DNA of 64,000 nucleotides from Flavobacterium restrictum (GTDB taxonomy: Bacteria > Bacteroidota > Bacteroidia > Flavobacteriales > Flavobacteriaceae), in contig NZ_VJZT01000006.1 of assembly GCF_007097245.1 (NCBI RefSeq), positions 1 to 64,000 of the forward strand. The letters run 5' to 3'. Shown piece after piece: positions 1 through 9,472 of this stretch. The first letter of the stretch is position 1; each line of letters opens with the position of its first letter. Below the pieces are notes generated by a model that saw nothing but the letters and a program-made list of their open reading frames with translations, did not search any database and was not told the origin of the DNA. The position numbers and the translations under genes are program-made.

Positions 1-73
1 CTAATCATCCCAAAAAAATATCCCGAAAATTTATTGTGCAAGAAACTCCGTAGTCTAATGCCAATTGCGCCCA

Positions 74-200
74 ACGTCTTGGCACTACAGCGGGTTTGGG
101 ACTAAATTAAGCTCTATTTTCGGATTTGCTAAATTATCCAAATACAAAACCATATTTCCATTAAGCTCAATGCCCAAATCCGTTGTAGTGGCTGTTATGC
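74..200. repeat. attC-like imperfect inverted repeat
   Basis: Arms at 83-100 and 173-190 are 18 bp and nearly perfectly complementary (16 of 18). They are flanked outside by GCCCAAC-like and GTTATGC boxes, with short spacers between box and arm. That order (box, spacer, arm, loop, arm, spacer, box) is the layout of integron attC sites. The right-hand box GTTATGC does not fully match the classical GTTRRRY consensus and no integrase is in the window, so this is a structural resemblance only. A related sequence in opposite orientation lies at 644-659. Confidence 0.4.
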
Positions 201-364
201 GGGGGTTATTTTGTCGGAATTACAATTAAACCGCCAATTTTCACGCTTGTGCTTTTCGTTAGCAATTTTCAATTGTTGTTTTAATTTTTCGTTTCAATTT
301 CTCCTAAAAGCTTATTAAGTTTGCTTCGCCTGTTCGCTGTCTCTCGAGTCTGTCGGCAGATTTT

Positions 365-584
365 AACTTTCACGCTTTTGCTTTTCAAGTTTCTACTTTT
401 CACACTTCAGTTTTTCGTTTGTCAATTGTCAGATTCCAACTTTCCAACTTCTTTTGGCGATTCCAACTTTCACGCTTTCGCTTTTCAAGTTTCTACTTTT
501 CACACTTCAGTTTTTCTTCTGTCAATTGTCAGATTCCAACTTTCTGACTTCTCTTGGCGATTCCAATTTTCACGCTTCTGCTTT
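365..584. repeat. Tandem repeat, 100-bp period, about 2.2 copies
   Basis: The unit starting at 365 is repeated at 465 with only scattered substitutions, and a third partial copy starts at 565 and is lost by about 584. The period is exactly 100 bp. The sequence is pyrimidine-rich on the plus strand and produces spurious open frames because 100 is not a multiple of three. Confidence 0.8.
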
Positions 585-643
585 GTATACTTCTTGCGGA
601 AACAAATATTTTTTCAAATTGGATTTACTTGCGTAATTTCGGC

Positions 644-659
644 ATAACTCCCGCATAAC
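644..659 (-). repeat. Inverted partner of the GTTATGCGGG box at 194-209
   Basis: Positions 644-659 are the reverse complement of 194-209 with one mismatch in 16 bases. The two copies bracket the 100-bp tandem repeat. They could be the ends of a small cassette or element of about 465 bp. Confidence 0.5.
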
Positions 660-799
660 TAGTTTATACCCCTGACAACATCCGACTTATCAACCCAAAA
701 TTGGGTTGCTTTGTCTGACAAGTGTCAGTGTTTATTTCTTTTCAAATATAAGATATTTATTTCATAAATCAACATAATGACTTTTATTAAAACAACAAC

Positions 800-1459
800 T
801 TAAAGACTCATTTTCAATTGCTCGGGTAACAACCGGAAACTCATTCTATGGTATTTGGTGACCCCATATTTCTGTATGGCTTGGCGATGTTCATGAGTAG
901 GATAACCTTTGTTTTTTTTCCAATTGTACATGGGGTATTCCTCATGAATGGCGTTCATGTACTCATCCCGATAGGTCTTGGCCAGTACCGAAGCGGCTGC
1001 AATACTCAAGTAAGTAGCATCTCCTTTTATGATGCTTTGATTGGGAATGGATTGTAGTAATGTGATCTCGGCTTTCGAAAATTGTTTGCCATAAGTGTGT
1101 GGCAAACCCAGTTTTGCGTTCAAGGCTCGATTGCCGTCTACGATAATAAATTCTGGTGTTGGGCGTAATTTTAAGATACTTTCCTGCATGGCTTTCATGG
1201 ATGCGTTTAGGATATTGATTTCGTCAATTTCTTGGGGATACACATGGGTTACGGCAAACGAAAGTGCTTTTTGCTCAATTAGGGGGCGTAATTTCTCTCT
1301 GATTTTCTCGGATAATTGCTTGCTGTCGTTTAGGATTTCATTCTCGAAATCCGGCGGGAGGAGCACGGCAGCTGCGGTTACTGGGCCAGCGAGACAGCCA
1401 CGACCTGCTTCATCGGTGCCTGTTTCTAGGAGGTAATGCGAAAAATGGGTTAGCAACAT
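800..1459 (-). CDS. rnhB: Ribonuclease HII
   Basis: This enzyme cleaves the RNA strand of RNA-DNA hybrids and removes single ribonucleotides misincorporated into DNA. The product from this start is 219 residues, close to the usual length of the family. The metal-binding [15 protein letters not shown] motif lies at residues 13-27, with Asp16 and Glu17 as catalytic acids. Further family blocks are [17 protein letters not shown] and the [15 protein letters not shown] helix. The open frame extends upstream to 1552, but the extra 31 residues are low-complexity and run toward a dispersed repeat. The ATG at 1457-1459, just before the conserved core, is therefore the better start. The gene stands alone, divergent from the porin gene. 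Confidence 0.93.
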   Translation of the reverse strand: MLLTHFSHYLLETGTDEAGRGCLAGPVTAAAVLLPPDFENEILNDSKQLSEKIREKLRPLIEQKALSFAVTHVYPQEIDEINILNASMKAMQESILKLRPTPEFIIVDGNRALNAKLGLPHTYGKQFSKAEITLLQSIPNQSIIKGDATYLSIAAASVLAKTYRDEYMNAIHEEYPMYNWKKNKGYPTHEHRQAIQKYGVTKYHRMSFRLLPEQLKMSL

Positions 1460-1526
1460 ATTCTGGTGGTTTGTGGAGGCAAATATTGTGATTTTTTTTG
1501 GATGTGGCGATTTTTTTGGGATACTG

Positions 1527-1633
1527 TTTTGCGTTAGGGATGGAAGCGGCATCCTTTTGTGCAGCGGTAGCGGAATAAAAGATATAGCGTACAGCCCGAC
1601 CCGTAGTTTTTACGGAGGGTAACGCCCAAGGAA
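1527..1633 (-). repeat. Dispersed flavobacterial repeat, copy 1
   Basis: This lies between rnhB and the porin gene. Read on the minus strand it shows a GGGCG-type start, a GGTCGGGCTGTACG block, a variable middle and a CCATCCCTnACGC block. The same ordered blocks occur on the plus strand at 9473-9612. The short open frame over it (1410-1640, minus) is translated repeat, not a gene. Confidence 0.6.
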
Positions 1634-1669
1634 TTCTCATTGTTTTTTTAATTATATGGTTTTATCATT

Positions 1670-1677
1670 TACCTTTG
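1670..1677 (+). promoter_or_regulatory. Flavobacterial -7 box for the porin gene
   Basis: TACCTTTG matches the TAnnTTTG consensus of the Bacteroidota primary sigma factor, 21 bases before the ATG at 1699. No well-placed TTG -33 element is seen. Confidence 0.5.
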
Positions 1678-1698
1678 CTTTCTTGAAACTGTATCTAA

Positions 1699-3678
1699 AT
1701 GCCTAATCATATACTACTCCAAATGAGGATTTTCTTTTATTTAATTTGTTTGTCGTTTTCGGCTACCCTTTTTTCGCAAAATAGAAGTGCCAAAGAAATG
1801 GATTACAATACCAAATACAATAGCTCCGATTCGATAAAAAAGAAAAATCAGCCCATTGCTACGTATGATATGTATCGCTTTATTACTTTGGATCGGGATA
1901 CGACGTATATTGATACTTCATTGACTATAAAAAAGGAGTACAGCCATAACTTTTTGCGCAAAGATACCTTTGGACTCTTGGCTTTTCCTAACGAAGGGCA
2001 AACCTACAACACGTTGCAATACAGCTTGACCGATTTTTCGCCCTTGCCAGAAATTGGGTTTCAAGCCAAGCATTTTAATTTCCTAGAAGCCAATCAAATT
2101 AGGTACAGCTCTGTGGCTACACCTGTTACCGAGTTGTATTTTAAATCGACCCTAAAGCAAGGGCAATCCGTTGATTCGTTTTTTGCCATAAATATTACCG
2201 AAAACCTTAATTTTTCTATAGCTTACCGGGGTTTGCGTTCCTTGGGGCAATACATTAATCAGCTTTCGAGCACTGGAAATTTTAGATTTACAACGAGTTA
2301 TAACACCAAGAATAAACGCTATTTTGCCAATATGCATTACACGTATCAAGATATTTTGAATGAAGAAAACGGCGGTATTACCACAATTGATGATTTTGAG
2401 AGTCAAGATCCTAATTATGATAATCGGGCGCGATTTGAAGTGTATTTAACGGATGCCAAGTCTTTTTTGAAAGGAAAAAGAGTGTTTCTAGACCATTCGT
2501 TTCGAGTAAATCCAACCAAAGGCAGTAATAATTTATATGTTACCCACCAGTTTAATTACGAAAATAAATTCTTTGAATACAACCAAGCCACAGTAGCTTC
2601 TAGTGTAGGTGGCAACTCGATATATCGTTTTGGGGATTCGTACCTCACCTCTGGTATTAATGATCAAACACATTATAACAAAATGTACAATAAAGTGGGG
2701 TTGGAGTATGAAAATACGACTTTGGGGAAATTTCAGTTTTTTGTAGATGATTTTAGAAGCAATTATTACTACAACCAAATATTGATTTTTGATGATAAAA
2801 TCATTCCAAGTGCCTTGAATTTAAAAATCAATAGCGCGGGTGGTCAATATGAATATCAACAAAACAAATGGAACGGTAAATTTCTCTATGCTAGATCCCT
2901 AACCAATCAATCCTTGTCGAATTTAGACGCCAGACTAAAGTACGATTTCAACAACGATAATCAAGTCTCTTTTGAGTACCAAAACATCAATAAGTTGCCT
3001 AATAATAATTATAATTTGTACCAAAGTAGTTATGTAAACTACAACTGGTCAAACGATTTTAAGAACGAAAAAATAAATTCTCTGGCGGTTAATGCCACTA
3101 CACAATGGGTAACGGCATCGATGCAATACACTATTTTGAAGGATCATTTGTATTTTTCGGATGAAGCAAATGCCACCCAAAAGCTAAATTTGCAGCAAAT
3201 AATTGCGCCAAAACAGTATGGTAACGCCATTAATTATTTGTCGGTTAAAGTGGGTAGGGAATTTAGGTTTGGCAAATTTGGATTGGATAATACTTTCCTG
3301 TATCAAAAAGTAACGCAAAGCGAATTGGTCTTGAATGTGCCGGAACTTGTAGCGAGAAACTCGGTGTATTATACCAATTATTTTTTCAAAAAAGCCTTGT
3401 ATTTGCAAACAGGATTCGTGTTTAATTATTTCACAAAATTTTATGCCAACGATTACAATCCCGTAATTGGAGAGTTTTTTGTACAAAAAGAAAAAGAAAT
3501 AGGTGGTTTCCCGAATTTAGATTTTTTTATAAATGCTAAAATTCAGCGCACCCGAATCTATTTCAAAGTAGAACATTTCAACTCCTCGTTTTCGGGGAAC
3601 ACATTCTACTCGGCTCCTAATACGCCGTATCGCGATTTTACATTGCGTTTTGGATTGATTTGGAATTTCTTTAATTAA
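1699..3678 (+). CDS. Putative outer-membrane porin (Porin_10-like)
   Basis: A 659-residue exported protein. An N-terminal signal peptide (hydrophobic ICLSFSATLFSQ, cleavage near residue 27) precedes a long region of alternating aromatic/polar residues typical of beta-barrel strands, and the chain ends in Phe-Asn after LRFGLIWNFFN. The arrangement matches the large Bacteroidota family usually annotated as putative porin. It probably sits in the outer membrane as a channel; the solute is not predictable. The start at 1699 leaves eight residues before the signal peptide, so the ATG at 1723 is an alternative. A good -7 box precedes 1699. It is monocistronic, followed by a long palindrome. Confidence 0.75.
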   Translation: MPNHILLQMRIFFYLICLSFSATLFSQNRSAKEMDYNTKYNSSDSIKKKNQPIATYDMYRFITLDRDTTYIDTSLTIKKEYSHNFLRKDTFGLLAFPNEGQTYNTLQYSLTDFSPLPEIGFQAKHFNFLEANQIRYSSVATPVTELYFKSTLKQGQSVDSFFAINITENLNFSIAYRGLRSLGQYINQLSSTGNFRFTTSYNTKNKRYFANMHYTYQDILNEENGGITTIDDFESQDPNYDNRARFEVYLTDAKSFLKGKRVFLDHSFRVNPTKGSNNLYVTHQFNYENKFFEYNQATVASSVGGNSIYRFGDSYLTSGINDQTHYNKMYNKVGLEYENTTLGKFQFFVDDFRSNYYYNQILIFDDKIIPSALNLKINSAGGQYEYQQNKWNGKFLYARSLTNQSLSNLDARLKYDFNNDNQVSFEYQNINKLPNNNYNLYQSSYVNYNWSNDFKNEKINSLAVNATTQWVTASMQYTILKDHLYFSDEANATQKLNLQQIIAPKQYGNAINYLSVKVGREFRFGKFGLDNTFLYQKVTQSELVLNVPELVARNSVYYTNYFFKKALYLQTGFVFNYFTKFYANDYNPVIGEFFVQKEKEIGGFPNLDFFINAKIQRTRIYFKVEHFNSSFSGNTFYSAPNTPYRDFTLRFGLIWNFFN

Positions 3679-3684
3679 ATCCAA

Positions 3685-3895
3685 AAGGTGAGAAATAGTG
3701 ACAATGAATTGATTTAGACTTTTTGCATTTAAGCGAAAATTTAGGATTTTGTGCCCAATTTTAGTCTTTTTCAAGATGCATAGCTGGGCTACGGAACGAA
3801 AAAAAGGCTGAAATTGGGTGCAAAAGACAAATTTTTTAGCAAATGAAAAAGTCTAAATCACTTCAATTAGAGTGAAACTATTTGTCTCCTTGATT
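3685..3895. repeat. Long imperfect inverted repeat (~210 bp)
   Basis: The best-matching arms run from 3709 inward and from 3860 inward: TGATTTAGACTTTTT on one side and its complement on the other. Similarity continues both outward to about 3685/3895 and inward across roughly 70 bases per arm. It separates the porin gene from the convergent PUL regulator gene. It may be a MITE-like element or an intergenic hairpin ending both transcripts; there is no open frame. Confidence 0.7.
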
Positions 3896-3961
3896 TTGGG
3901 AATAATCTATAATTTAGGGGATTAATAAGTGGAGTGGTTTATCAAATGAATGTGTCTTATC

Positions 3962-6900
3962 CTAATTTCTAGTATTAATAAATTCCGACGGAGACATTGC
4001 AAAACTCTTTTGAAAATTTCTACTGAAGCTGGATTGCGAGTTGTAGCCTACAATTTCGGAAATTTCATATACTTTGTATTTGCCTGAAAGCAACAATTCG
4101 GCTGCTTTTTTTAAACGGGCATTATTGATGAGTTCATTAGGACTAAGATTGGATATGTCTTTTATTTTGCGATATAAAGTGGAACGACTCATACTCAAAA
4201 TATCGGCTAATGATTCCACACTTAAATTGGTATCTGCCATATTTTGATCTATAATTTCATCTAGTTTTTTTATAAATTCTTCGTCAATTTTATTGTGAGC
4301 AATGGTTTTCAAGTGCGATAATGGCGAACTTGCATAATATTCCATAACATGGCGTCTGTTGGACAATAAATTATCGATTTGCGCCAATATAAAATCCATC
4401 GAAAATGGTTTGGATACATAGGCGTCGGCACCTGATTCCAATCCCTGAATTCTGGATTGAATGGCACTTAAGGCGGTTAACAAAATTACTGGAATATGAC
4501 TCGATTCGATATTTGATTTGATACGGTCGCATAATTCGATTCCGTCCATAATGGGCATCGTAATATCGCTAATGACAAGTTGTATGCTTTGGTTGTGAAT
4601 TACTTTTAAGGCCTCTTCTCCATTAGTAGCTTTAAAAACTTTATATTCTTTTGCAAGTTCTTTGCTCATAAAGTTAAGTAACTCCAAGTTGTCCTCTACA
4701 ACAAGCAATTGTGTTTTGGTGTTTTTGGCTACAATCTCATTTTCAAATTCTTCATTACTTTCTTTTTCAGTTGTTTCGGAGGTGTTTTTATACAAGTGGA
4801 ATTCACTTTCCTGACGCAATGGTAACTGCAAAACAAAAGTATTTAGGGTATCGTCCAGAAATTGCAATTTTAAAGTCCCCTTATGCAATTCGGTCAATGA
4901 GTGTGCGAGAGACAAGCCAATTCCAGTACCTGTTTGCGTCTCGGAGCTTACTATTCTGAAAAAAGGTTCAAAAATTTTGTTTTTAAGAGCTTTCGGAATC
5001 AAATTTCCATCATTCTTAACTATAAATTCCAACGAATTTTCGTCTCTAAACATTGTAATTATCACTTCGCTTTTGGCGTATTTTATAGCATTACTAATTA
5101 AATTACTTAAAATTTTTCTAAAAGCCTCTTCGTCTACAAAAGCATAAATGTCTTTTTCGCCTAATTCTAATTCCAAATGAATGTTTTTTTCTTCAATTAG
5201 CGGCGTAAATTGTGACTGCAAATGTCTAACCAACACGGATAGGTTTGTTTCTACAAAAGTCAATCTCAAGTCTTCCATTTCGGTCTTTCTAAAATCAAGT
5301 AACTCATTGACCAAATTCAATAAACGAGAGGTATTTTTTTCCATTATTGATAAATTCTCCAAAATTTCTGGTGACTCATACGTCCTTTTTAGTAAACTCT
5401 CTAACGGACTCTTGATTAAAGTCAATGGAGTTCGGATCTCATGAGCAACATTGGTAAAAAATTCAATTTTTGCGTGATAAATTTCTTTCTCTTTCTCGTT
5501 ATTAAGATGGGTAATCTTTCGATTATTTTCCTTAATATTCATATTATGATACCTGCGTAAAAGCCAATAGAGAACACCCGTTATTAGTAAAAAATAGCAA
5601 AAAAAGGCATAACTACTAGCCCAAAAAGGCGGTAAAATGGTAATAGCAATACTAGCTTCTTGGCTCCAAATTCCATTTACACTTACTGATTTTACTCTGA
5701 ATTTATAGTTTCCAGAAGGAAGCTCCGTAAAAAAAACTTTATTGTTTTTGTTCAAAGAAACCCAATCATCGTTGATGCCATCTAGTTTATACCAGTATTG
5801 CGTGAGTTCTGGAGCTGTGTAACTTAATGATGCAAAATCAATATTAAAATTGGATTGATGATTATTTAAAGTTATTTTCTCGATGTATGAAATAGATTCG
5901 TCCAATGGGGAGTCCTCATCATTGACTACTACATCTTGATTGTTTATTTGAAGCCCAGTAATAAATATGGGAGGATTGTATTTATTTGTACTGAAATTTT
6001 TAGGGTTAAAACTAATCATACCATTAAGGTTCCCAAAATACATATCGCCATTGGAATCCTTAAAAGCCGAATTGTAATTAAACTGATCACTCAATAAGCC
6101 GTTAGCGGTAGTGAAAATTTTAACTGATTTTGTTTTATAATTAAACCTGACTAATCCTTTTGAAGTTGTAATACATAAATTCTGGTTTGCATCCTGCAAA
6201 ATAGAATATATTACGTTACTAGGAAACCCATCCTTGGTGGTAAATTTACGGAACTCTTTTTTTCGGGTGTCCAATACATTCAAGCCATTTTCGGTTGCAA
6301 TCCACAAATTATTTTGTTGGTCTTGAAAAATAGAAGTTATAAAGTCGTTACTGATAGTGTTATCATTTTTAAAATCATGCCTGTAAACAATTTTTTCTTT
6401 CGTTTTTGAATTGTAGTAAAACAAGCCGTCACGATACGATCCAGCCCATAAATTTCCGACCTTATCTTTGAACATACAGGTATAATGCGTAGTTTCCGAA
6501 AAACTATCACAAATTTTAAAACTATCATTTTCTTCGTCATATAAATAGATTCCCAAAGAAGTCACTACATATAATTTTTTTTCGGGAGTTTCATAAAAAG
6601 TAACAATAAAATCACTTTTCAAGTTGCTCGAAGTATGGTCATAATGTTTTACAACTTTCCCCGAGGTAGCATCCATGATGTCCAATCCGTGCTCAAAAGT
6701 TCCTATCCAAATTTTATTCCCTCTTGGCAAAACGGCGTGTATATTATAGAACGAAAGCCCCGATTTTGTTCCGTTGGGCTGGTAGTTTACAAACTTTTTT
6801 GTTTGTAAATTGAATTTATTAATCCCAGCATCTTCGGTGCCAATCCAGAGATTGCCCTGATTGTCTTTATGAATTTCACGAACCGCACTTCCAACAATTG

Positions 6901-7915
6901 CATTTTCGCTCTTGCGAGGAAAGTATTTTTTGAACTGATCGTATTGTTTTTGATGGTAATTTACGCCCCCAAAATAAGTGCCAATCCAGACACCATTTTC
7001 CTTGTCTATGGTTATACAATAGGCGGCATTATCCGAAATAGCATAAGGGTCACTTGGGCTCTTACGGAGGTTTTTGATGGTTTTATTTTTTAAATTATAA
7101 ATCGAAACTCCTGATTCGCTGGCAATCCACAATTCATTTCGATTGTTTTTTCTGAATTGTCTAACAAAAATAGGGCGTTCAGCACCATTTATAAAAGGTG
7201 CTGTTTTTCCAGTTAAAACATCATATTTGTAAACGCCATGGTCTTTGGTACCTATTAAAACCGAATTGCTATCCAATGCGTAAATGACGGAAATAGAAAA
7301 AGTACTACTAGGTAACTGGACTTTAATTTTATCAAAACTTTGAGTAGCCTCGGAATAGCGATATAAATCATCATAGGATGATGCCCAAATTACTCCATTT
7401 TTGTCACAAGTAATAGAGGTGGCATAAAAGGAATTGCTGCCTTCAAACAATTTAGTCTCTTTGGTGTCCACATTATATTTGACCAATGTTCCAATAGAAA
7501 TAAACCATAAATTGTTCTTCAAATCATTTTCAATAGCATTGATACGGTTATTAATTGCTTCGTTCAAAAAAGTAAATTTCTCTAACTTTTTGTCATACCA
7601 ATACAATCCTTTGTCCGTCCCTACCCAGATATAATTTTTGAATTCATGTAACGATTGAATGTAGTTGATTCCTAATGACGTTTTAGGATTTGCCCCACTG
7701 CGAAATGTTTTGAAATGATACCCATCAAAACGATTCAATCCATCCTTGGTACCAAACCACAAAAATCCATCTTTGTCTTGAATGGAAGCCAAAACAGAAT
7801 TGTTGGACATCCCATTTTCTACCTTATAATGTTTAAAATAATATTCCTGACTAAAAATGGTAGTTGACAAAAATAAGAGACAAACTAATGCCCCTTTTTT
7901 GATAAAACTTTGCAT
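3962..7915 (-). CDS. Hybrid two-component sensor/AraC regulator (HTCS) of the PUL
   Basis: A one-protein two-component system that senses a glycan fragment in the periplasm and activates the neighbouring PUL. Order in the 1317 residues: signal peptide (1-22); two-component-regulator propeller repeats with recurring LWIGT/GLNRF-type motifs (about 30-690); Y_Y_Y domain (about 705-755); transmembrane helix (about 767-790); HisKA with phospho-accepting His825 in NVAHEIRTPL; HATPase with N box near 941 and GTGIGLSLAHSL near 997; receiver domain with Asp1117 in VISDITMP; AraC-type DNA-binding domain from about 1218 to the end. All catalytic residues expected are visible. It is divergent from the enzyme genes, with a 380-bp gap. 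Confidence 0.95.
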   Translation of the reverse strand: MQSFIKKGALVCLLFLSTTIFSQEYYFKHYKVENGMSNNSVLASIQDKDGFLWFGTKDGLNRFDGYHFKTFRSGANPKTSLGINYIQSLHEFKNYIWVGTDKGLYWYDKKLEKFTFLNEAINNRINAIENDLKNNLWFISIGTLVKYNVDTKETKLFEGSNSFYATSITCDKNGVIWASSYDDLYRYSEATQSFDKIKVQLPSSTFSISVIYALDSNSVLIGTKDHGVYKYDVLTGKTAPFINGAERPIFVRQFRKNNRNELWIASESGVSIYNLKNKTIKNLRKSPSDPYAISDNAAYCITIDKENGVWIGTYFGGVNYHQKQYDQFKKYFPRKSENAIVGSAVREIHKDNQGNLWIGTEDAGINKFNLQTKKFVNYQPNGTKSGLSFYNIHAVLPRGNKIWIGTFEHGLDIMDATSGKVVKHYDHTSSNLKSDFIVTFYETPEKKLYVVTSLGIYLYDEENDSFKICDSFSETTHYTCMFKDKVGNLWAGSYRDGLFYYNSKTKEKIVYRHDFKNDNTISNDFITSIFQDQQNNLWIATENGLNVLDTRKKEFRKFTTKDGFPSNVIYSILQDANQNLCITTSKGLVRFNYKTKSVKIFTTANGLLSDQFNYNSAFKDSNGDMYFGNLNGMISFNPKNFSTNKYNPPIFITGLQINNQDVVVNDEDSPLDESISYIEKITLNNHQSNFNIDFASLSYTAPELTQYWYKLDGINDDWVSLNKNNKVFFTELPSGNYKFRVKSVSVNGIWSQEASIAITILPPFWASSYAFFCYFLLITGVLYWLLRRYHNMNIKENNRKITHLNNEKEKEIYHAKIEFFTNVAHEIRTPLTLIKSPLESLLKRTYESPEILENLSIMEKNTSRLLNLVNELLDFRKTEMEDLRLTFVETNLSVLVRHLQSQFTPLIEEKNIHLELELGEKDIYAFVDEEAFRKILSNLISNAIKYAKSEVIITMFRDENSLEFIVKNDGNLIPKALKNKIFEPFFRIVSSETQTGTGIGLSLAHSLTELHKGTLKLQFLDDTLNTFVLQLPLRQESEFHLYKNTSETTEKESNEEFENEIVAKNTKTQLLVVEDNLELLNFMSKELAKEYKVFKATNGEEALKVIHNQSIQLVISDITMPIMDGIELCDRIKSNIESSHIPVILLTALSAIQSRIQGLESGADAYVSKPFSMDFILAQIDNLLSNRRHVMEYYASSPLSHLKTIAHNKIDEEFIKKLDEIIDQNMADTNLSVESLADILSMSRSTLYRKIKDISNLSPNELINNARLKKAAELLLSGKYKVYEISEIVGYNSQSSFSRNFQKSFAMSPSEFINTRN

Positions 7916-8020
7916 GGTACTGTTTTTATTAATTTTTTTATAAAAATAACTTTTTCAATTGTGTCATAAGCATTCATTTTGATTCGAAATGCATATTTTC
8001 AAAGTTTTTATAGATCAAAT

Positions 8021-8181
8021 GAATCATTTGAGCATAATTGTGAAACAAAATGGGCTTAAAATTAGGCTATCAATGCCTTAATTTCGTCAGGAAATAAAAT
8101 GATATTTTTTTGACGTATAAATTATGGTATTCGTAAAAAAAATCATAAATATATCAACAAGCTTTAAAATAAGTACCTTTG
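8021..8181 (+). promoter_or_regulatory. Candidate HTCS-controlled promoter region, copy 1
   Basis: The rest of the 7916-8295 gap holds no gene. This block aligns, with few gaps, to 12301-12462 upstream of susC. Shared parts include GAATCATTTG, CATAATT, TGAAACAAAATG and a TAAATTAT(A/G)GTATT stretch before an A-run. It ends in TACCTTTG (8174-8181), a consensus -7 box, without a clear TTG -33 element, as expected of an activator-dependent promoter. The first open frame starts at 8296. Confidence 0.65.
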
Positions 8182-8295
8182 AATCGTTGCAATAGTACTC
8201 ATATTTTTATAAATACAATATGAAATCATCAAAATTTGACTTTATTAATCTTGATGTAGTTAGTTTCTAAATTTTAATTCTCAAAATCTTTTATA

Positions 8296-9456
8296 ATGAA
8301 AAATAAGAATAAATTAATAGCGATTGCTTTATTTTCGCTACTAACAATTGGCTGTAACAAAATCAAAAACGAAGCAAAAATCGAGCAAATTCCAACAGGA
8401 ATTTCAGCTGCCAAAAGAACTATTTGGACTAAAGAAAAAGCGAATGAATGGTATGTAAAACAACCTTGGTTAGTAGGAGCCAATTTTACGCCCAGCAACG
8501 CCATTAACCAGCTAGAAATGTGGCAAGCAGACACCTTTGACCCTAAAAAAATAGATCAAGAATTGGGTTGGGCAGAGGGTATAGGTATGAATGTAATGCG
8601 TGTTTATCTGCATGATTTGTTGCACAAAGAGGATCCAAAGGGATTTTACAAAAGAATGGATGATTATTTGACCATTGCAAATAAGCACCATATCAAAACA
8701 TTGTTTGTGTTATTTGATTCGTGTTGGGATCCGTTTCCTGTATCTGGAAAACAAAGAACTCCCCAGCCTTTTGTTCACAATTCGGGTTGGGTGCAGTCGC
8801 CAGGGCAAAAAGCACTTTTGGATGAAAAACAAACGCCACGGTTAGAGAAATACATCAAAGAAACGGTGGCACACTTTAAAGATGACAATCGAATTTTGGG
8901 TTGGGATGTTTGGAATGAGCCAGATAATACAAACAGACCTGCTTATGACAAAGTAGAAACTACCAATAAAGAAGCACTGGTGTACAAACTCTTGGCAAAA
9001 ACCTTTGAATGGGCACGTTCCAGCAACCCTTCGCAACCGTTGACCTCGGGAGTTTGGGCTGGCGATTGGTCAGAAAAAGGTATGAAACCTATCCTGAAAT
9101 TACAATTAGAAAAATCCGACGTGATTTCGTTTCACTGTTATGACAAACCAGCAGATTTTATAAATCGTATAAAAGAACTCCAACGCTATGGCAAACCCAT
9201 GTTGTGCACCGAATATATGGCAAGACCCAACGGTAGCACCTTTGAAGGTTTTTTGCCAATTGCCAAAGAATACAAAATTGCAATTATCAATTGGGGATTG
9301 GTTGACGGAAAAACACAAACCAAATTTCCTTGGGACAGTTGGACCAAAAAATATACGGCCGCACCGCTGGTATGGTTTCATGAAGTATTCAACGCCGATG
9401 GAACACCTTATATAAAATCTGAAACCGATTTTATCACAAAAATCACTGCCCAATAA
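8296..9456 (+). CDS. GH5-like (clan GH-A) glycoside hydrolase lipoprotein
   Basis: A 386-residue lipoprotein with a lipobox ending at Cys20 (LLTIGC). The body resembles the (beta/alpha)8 glycosidases often annotated as cellulase-family or 1,4-beta-xylanase in Bacteroidota. GWDVWNEPDN carries the likely acid/base Glu208, and LCTEYMARPNG the likely nucleophile Glu306. Aromatic residues such as those in FDSCWDPFP probably line the active site. It is probably attached to a periplasmic or outer-membrane leaflet and acts on oligosaccharides released by the PUL endo-enzymes. First gene of the first PUL unit. The bond cleaved cannot be read from sequence; a beta-linked mannose, glucose or xylose are all possible. 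Confidence 0.75.
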   Translation: MKNKNKLIAIALFSLLTIGCNKIKNEAKIEQIPTGISAAKRTIWTKEKANEWYVKQPWLVGANFTPSNAINQLEMWQADTFDPKKIDQELGWAEGIGMNVMRVYLHDLLHKEDPKGFYKRMDDYLTIANKHHIKTLFVLFDSCWDPFPVSGKQRTPQPFVHNSGWVQSPGQKALLDEKQTPRLEKYIKETVAHFKDDNRILGWDVWNEPDNTNRPAYDKVETTNKEALVYKLLAKTFEWARSSNPSQPLTSGVWAGDWSEKGMKPILKLQLEKSDVISFHCYDKPADFINRIKELQRYGKPMLCTEYMARPNGSTFEGFLPIAKEYKIAIINWGLVDGKTQTKFPWDSWTKKYTAAPLVWFHEVFNADGTPYIKSETDFITKITAQ

Positions 9457-9472
9457 ATACCCTTATTCGTAT

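Larger units (their letters stand above)
1..799. other. Gene-free, repeat-rich left edge
   Basis: I see no credible gene in this stretch. The open frames at about 321-647 are translations of a tandem repeat and have low-complexity Phe/Ser/Leu composition. The stretch holds an attC-like inverted repeat (74-200), a 100-bp tandem repeat (365-584), a short segment resembling the interior of the 206-bp element found elsewhere in the window (318-368), and a perfect 16-bp palindrome at 692-707 inside a wider imperfect hairpin (672-728). A gene upstream of the window could end here, but that cannot be judged. Confidence 0.7.

Noticed and set aside
321..647. 108- and 60-codon open frames on the plus strand near the left edge
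   Set aside because: They translate the 100-bp tandem repeat, have low-complexity Phe/Ser/Leu composition and no recognisable motif.
1410..1640. 76-codon minus-strand open frame beside rnhB
   Set aside because: It reads through the dispersed repeat; the peptide resembles typical repeat-derived flavobacterial noise, and it overlaps rnhB.
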